The notes beneath the pieces are model-generated. The model had not been told where the DNA came from and did no database searches. It worked only from the letters and a program-made list of their open reading frames with translations. Positions 5,241-6,818 of a DNA stretch of 6,818 bases are shown in pieces. This DNA comes from Treponema sp. (GTDB taxonomy: Bacteria > Spirochaetota > Spirochaetia > Treponematales > Breznakiellaceae). The stretch's first letter is position 1. Each line of letters starts with the position of its first letter. The stretch covers positions 1 through 6,818 of the forward strand of contig JAIROB010000144.1 of assembly GCA_031257695.1 (NCBI GenBank), in the 5' to 3' direction. The position numbers and the translations under genes were made by a program.

Positions 5241-6818
5241 ATTTATTCCGCCGGTCAGGGTAAACCCTGGTGTCGTGGGCAACCACGTTGTACCCCATGG
5301 GGAACACAAAGGAGGCGCCCGCCTTGATAAGCTCCGCGACCGGCCATTCCACATAGCCCGACTGATAGGCCCGCCGTTCCGCCAGACTGAACATCCAGAT
5401 GGTGGGGCAGAGCTCGTTTATCTCCGCCTGGATCTCCCGGTACTTGGCGAAACGCCCGTCCCGGTCCGGCGTGGCAAGCGCGTCGTCTATGGCAGCGTCC
5501 AGGGCGGGATCCAGGATCCACTCCATCTGCTCCCAGGTGCCGGAGGAGGAGGAATGGTACCGGCTTTTCAGCACCGCCCCGGCCTCAAAGTAGCTGGGAG
5601 CGGTGAGCACTATGGAAACGTTCGGCGTCGACTCTATGCTCTGGGCGGATTCGATCATGGAGCCGAAGGGCTGCTTGACAATATCCACCGGGATCCCCAG
5701 TTGGGAGAGGTTGGCGTTGATGAGGAGGGCGATTTTTTCCTCCTCCGGCACTTCCGCGCACCAGACCAGCTCGATCCGCTGGGCCTCCGGGTTCCCCGCG
5801 TATTTGGAGAGGGCCAGCTCCGCCCTCGCCTTTTCCAGGTCGTAGGTGTAGGGGACAATGCCGGGGTTGTTGCCCGGCACGTTGGAGGGCACCGGCCCCT
5901 TGACGGGCACCGCGCCGGGGTAGATGTCGGTCATCACCGTTTCGTAGTCAAACGCGTAGGCCAGGGCCCTGCGGAAGTGGACATCGTCGGTGGGGGCCTT
6001 CCTGGTGTTCATGGACGCGCCGAAGGTCTGCGCGGAATCGTAGGCCACCACGTCGATCCCCTCAATGGCGTCCATGGCAATGAAGTTCTCCATGGGCTGG
6101 ATCTGATCGGTGATCTCCAGCTCCCGGTTGGCCATGGCGGTCTTGACCGAGACCGGATCCACCGCCCCGGAAATCTGGAAGTACCGCGGGGCCGCGGGGT
6201 CCCAGCCCTTAAAGTAGTCGTCGAATTTTTCCGCCAGCACATACTCTTCGAGCTTGATATCAATGGCCCGGTAGGGGCCGGAGCCCGCGTCGTTGGTCAG
6301 CAGCCAGGTCTTGCCGTAGTCCCCGAATTCCCCGTAGGAGGAGCCGCTCCTGTCGTAATGCTCCGCCACCAGCTTGGAATCCACAATCATAAAGCGGATG
6401 AGGGAGCCCAAAAAGGGCCCGAAGGAATTCGCCAGGATGAATTTCACCGTGGTGGGGTTCAGCGCCTGGACATCAATTACCACCCCCTTGTAGAGGTAGG
6501 TAAAACCCTCCCCTATGGCGAGCATACGCTTCATGCTATAGACCACATCCTCCGCGGTAAGGGAGTTCCCGCTGTGGAACTTGATGTCCCCCCGGATGGT
6601 AAAGGTGTACTCCAGACCGTCATCCGACACGGTCCATGCCGTGGCGATATGGGGCGCGGGCTCCCCGTTAAGATCCGGGTAGAGGAAGGGGTCGTAGAGG
6701 TTGACCATGGTAATAGCGTCCGACTGATCGTTCCCCACCGCGGGGTCCGTATAGGTCGGCCAGTCCTGGGTGGTTCTGAGGATGCTGTCGTAGGCGCTCC
6801 CGGCCCCTCCCCCGGCCG
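5239..6818 (-). CDS. Family-5 extracellular solute-binding protein of the peptide/nickel-type ABC importer (5' end outside window)
   Basis: 525 codons are visible and the frame is open to the window edge, so the gene starts upstream. A GTG at 6738 is not the real start, because matching coding sequence (SILRTTQDWPTYTDPA) precedes it. The SBP_bac_5 signature is at visible residues 69-98 (EYTFTIRGDIKFHSGN, then LTAEDVVYSMKRM). Further family marks are GSGPYRA (178-184) and ASMNTRKAPTDDVHFRRALA (267-286). The first visible residues, AGGGAGS, look like the flexible linker after a lipobox cysteine, so a membrane-anchored lipoprotein is likely, but the signal peptide is not in view. The protein would capture ligand outside the membrane and hand it to DppB/DppC. 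It is the first visible gene of the operon. Ligand class cannot be assigned. Confidence 0.94.
   Translation of the reverse strand, partial: AGGGAGSAYDSILRTTQDWPTYTDPAVGNDQSDAITMVNLYDPFLYPDLNGEPAPHIATAWTVSDDGLEYTFTIRGDIKFHSGNSLTAEDVVYSMKRMLAIGEGFTYLYKGVVIDVQALNPTTVKFILANSFGPFLGSLIRFMIVDSKLVAEHYDRSGSSYGEFGDYGKTWLLTNDAGSGPYRAIDIKLEEYVLAEKFDDYFKGWDPAAPRYFQISGAVDPVSVKTAMANRELEITDQIQPMENFIAMDAIEGIDVVAYDSAQTFGASMNTRKAPTDDVHFRRALAYAFDYETVMTDIYPGAVPVKGPVPSNVPGNNPGIVPYTYDLEKARAELALSKYAGNPEAQRIELVWCAEVPEEEKIALLINANLSQLGIPVDIVKQPFGSMIESAQSIESTPNVSIVLTAPSYFEAGAVLKSRYHSSSSGTWEQMEWILDPALDAAIDDALATPDRDGRFAKYREIQAEINELCPTIWMFSLAERRAYQSGYVEWPVAELIKAGASFVFPMGYNVVAHDTRVYPDRRNK

Noticed and set aside
4602..5327. 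Plus-strand open frame antisense to dppB
   Set aside because: It is a shadow of dppB and runs into the binding-protein gene; the sequence is rich in charged and Gly residues without family motifs.
6736..6738. GTG as the start of the binding-protein gene
   Set aside because: The frame stays open to the window edge, and the sequence before it fits a mature binding protein following a lipoprotein linker.

Overview
The window holds one long minus-strand operon and, at its low-coordinate end, a more mobile, AT-richer stretch. Reading on the minus strand from high to low coordinates, the operon is a complete peptide/nickel-type (Dpp/Opp family) ABC importer. It runs from a family-5 solute-binding lipoprotein (its 5' end lies beyond the window), through permeases DppB and DppC, to ATPases DppD and DppF. 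Junctions after the binding-protein gene are tight (11-base overlap, 3-base gap, 2-base gap), so the four membrane and ATPase genes are very probably co-transcribed. The binding protein would capture ligand outside the cytoplasmic membrane, DppB/DppC form the channel, and DppD/DppF power it. The ligand cannot be read from sequence; peptides are the default guess.

Beyond dppF lies a two-gene type II toxin-antitoxin module, a DUF2281-like antitoxin followed by a MazF/PemK endoribonuclease with an 8-base overlap. It is flanked by two copies of a 93-bp repeat. One copy is the true 3' end of dppF. The other (561-653) is an orphan that still encodes the last 23 codons and stop of a DppF. Both copies carry the same well-spaced -35/-10-like pair pointing leftward. 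One could drive the toxin-antitoxin pair; the other could drive an Rpn-family PD-(D/E)XK nuclease/transposase gene whose conserved part breaks off where a cluster of strong palindromes begins (1-106).

The most unusual features are: the Pro/Gly-rich insertion in the N-terminus of DppC, encoded by about 94 bp of stacked GC-rich palindromes that keep the reading frame open; the duplicated dppF tail bracketing the toxin-antitoxin pair; the palindrome cluster at the Rpn gene; and a non-canonical ABC signature (LGGGE for LSGGQ) in DppF.

Organism: the Rpn-family gene, the palindromic repeats and the MazF-type module together recall gut-associated spirochaetes (Treponema relatives) or other anaerobic gut bacteria. 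This is an impression, not a demonstration. I saw no tRNA, rRNA, CRISPR array or riboswitch, and no convincing intrinsic terminator with a T-run after the operon.
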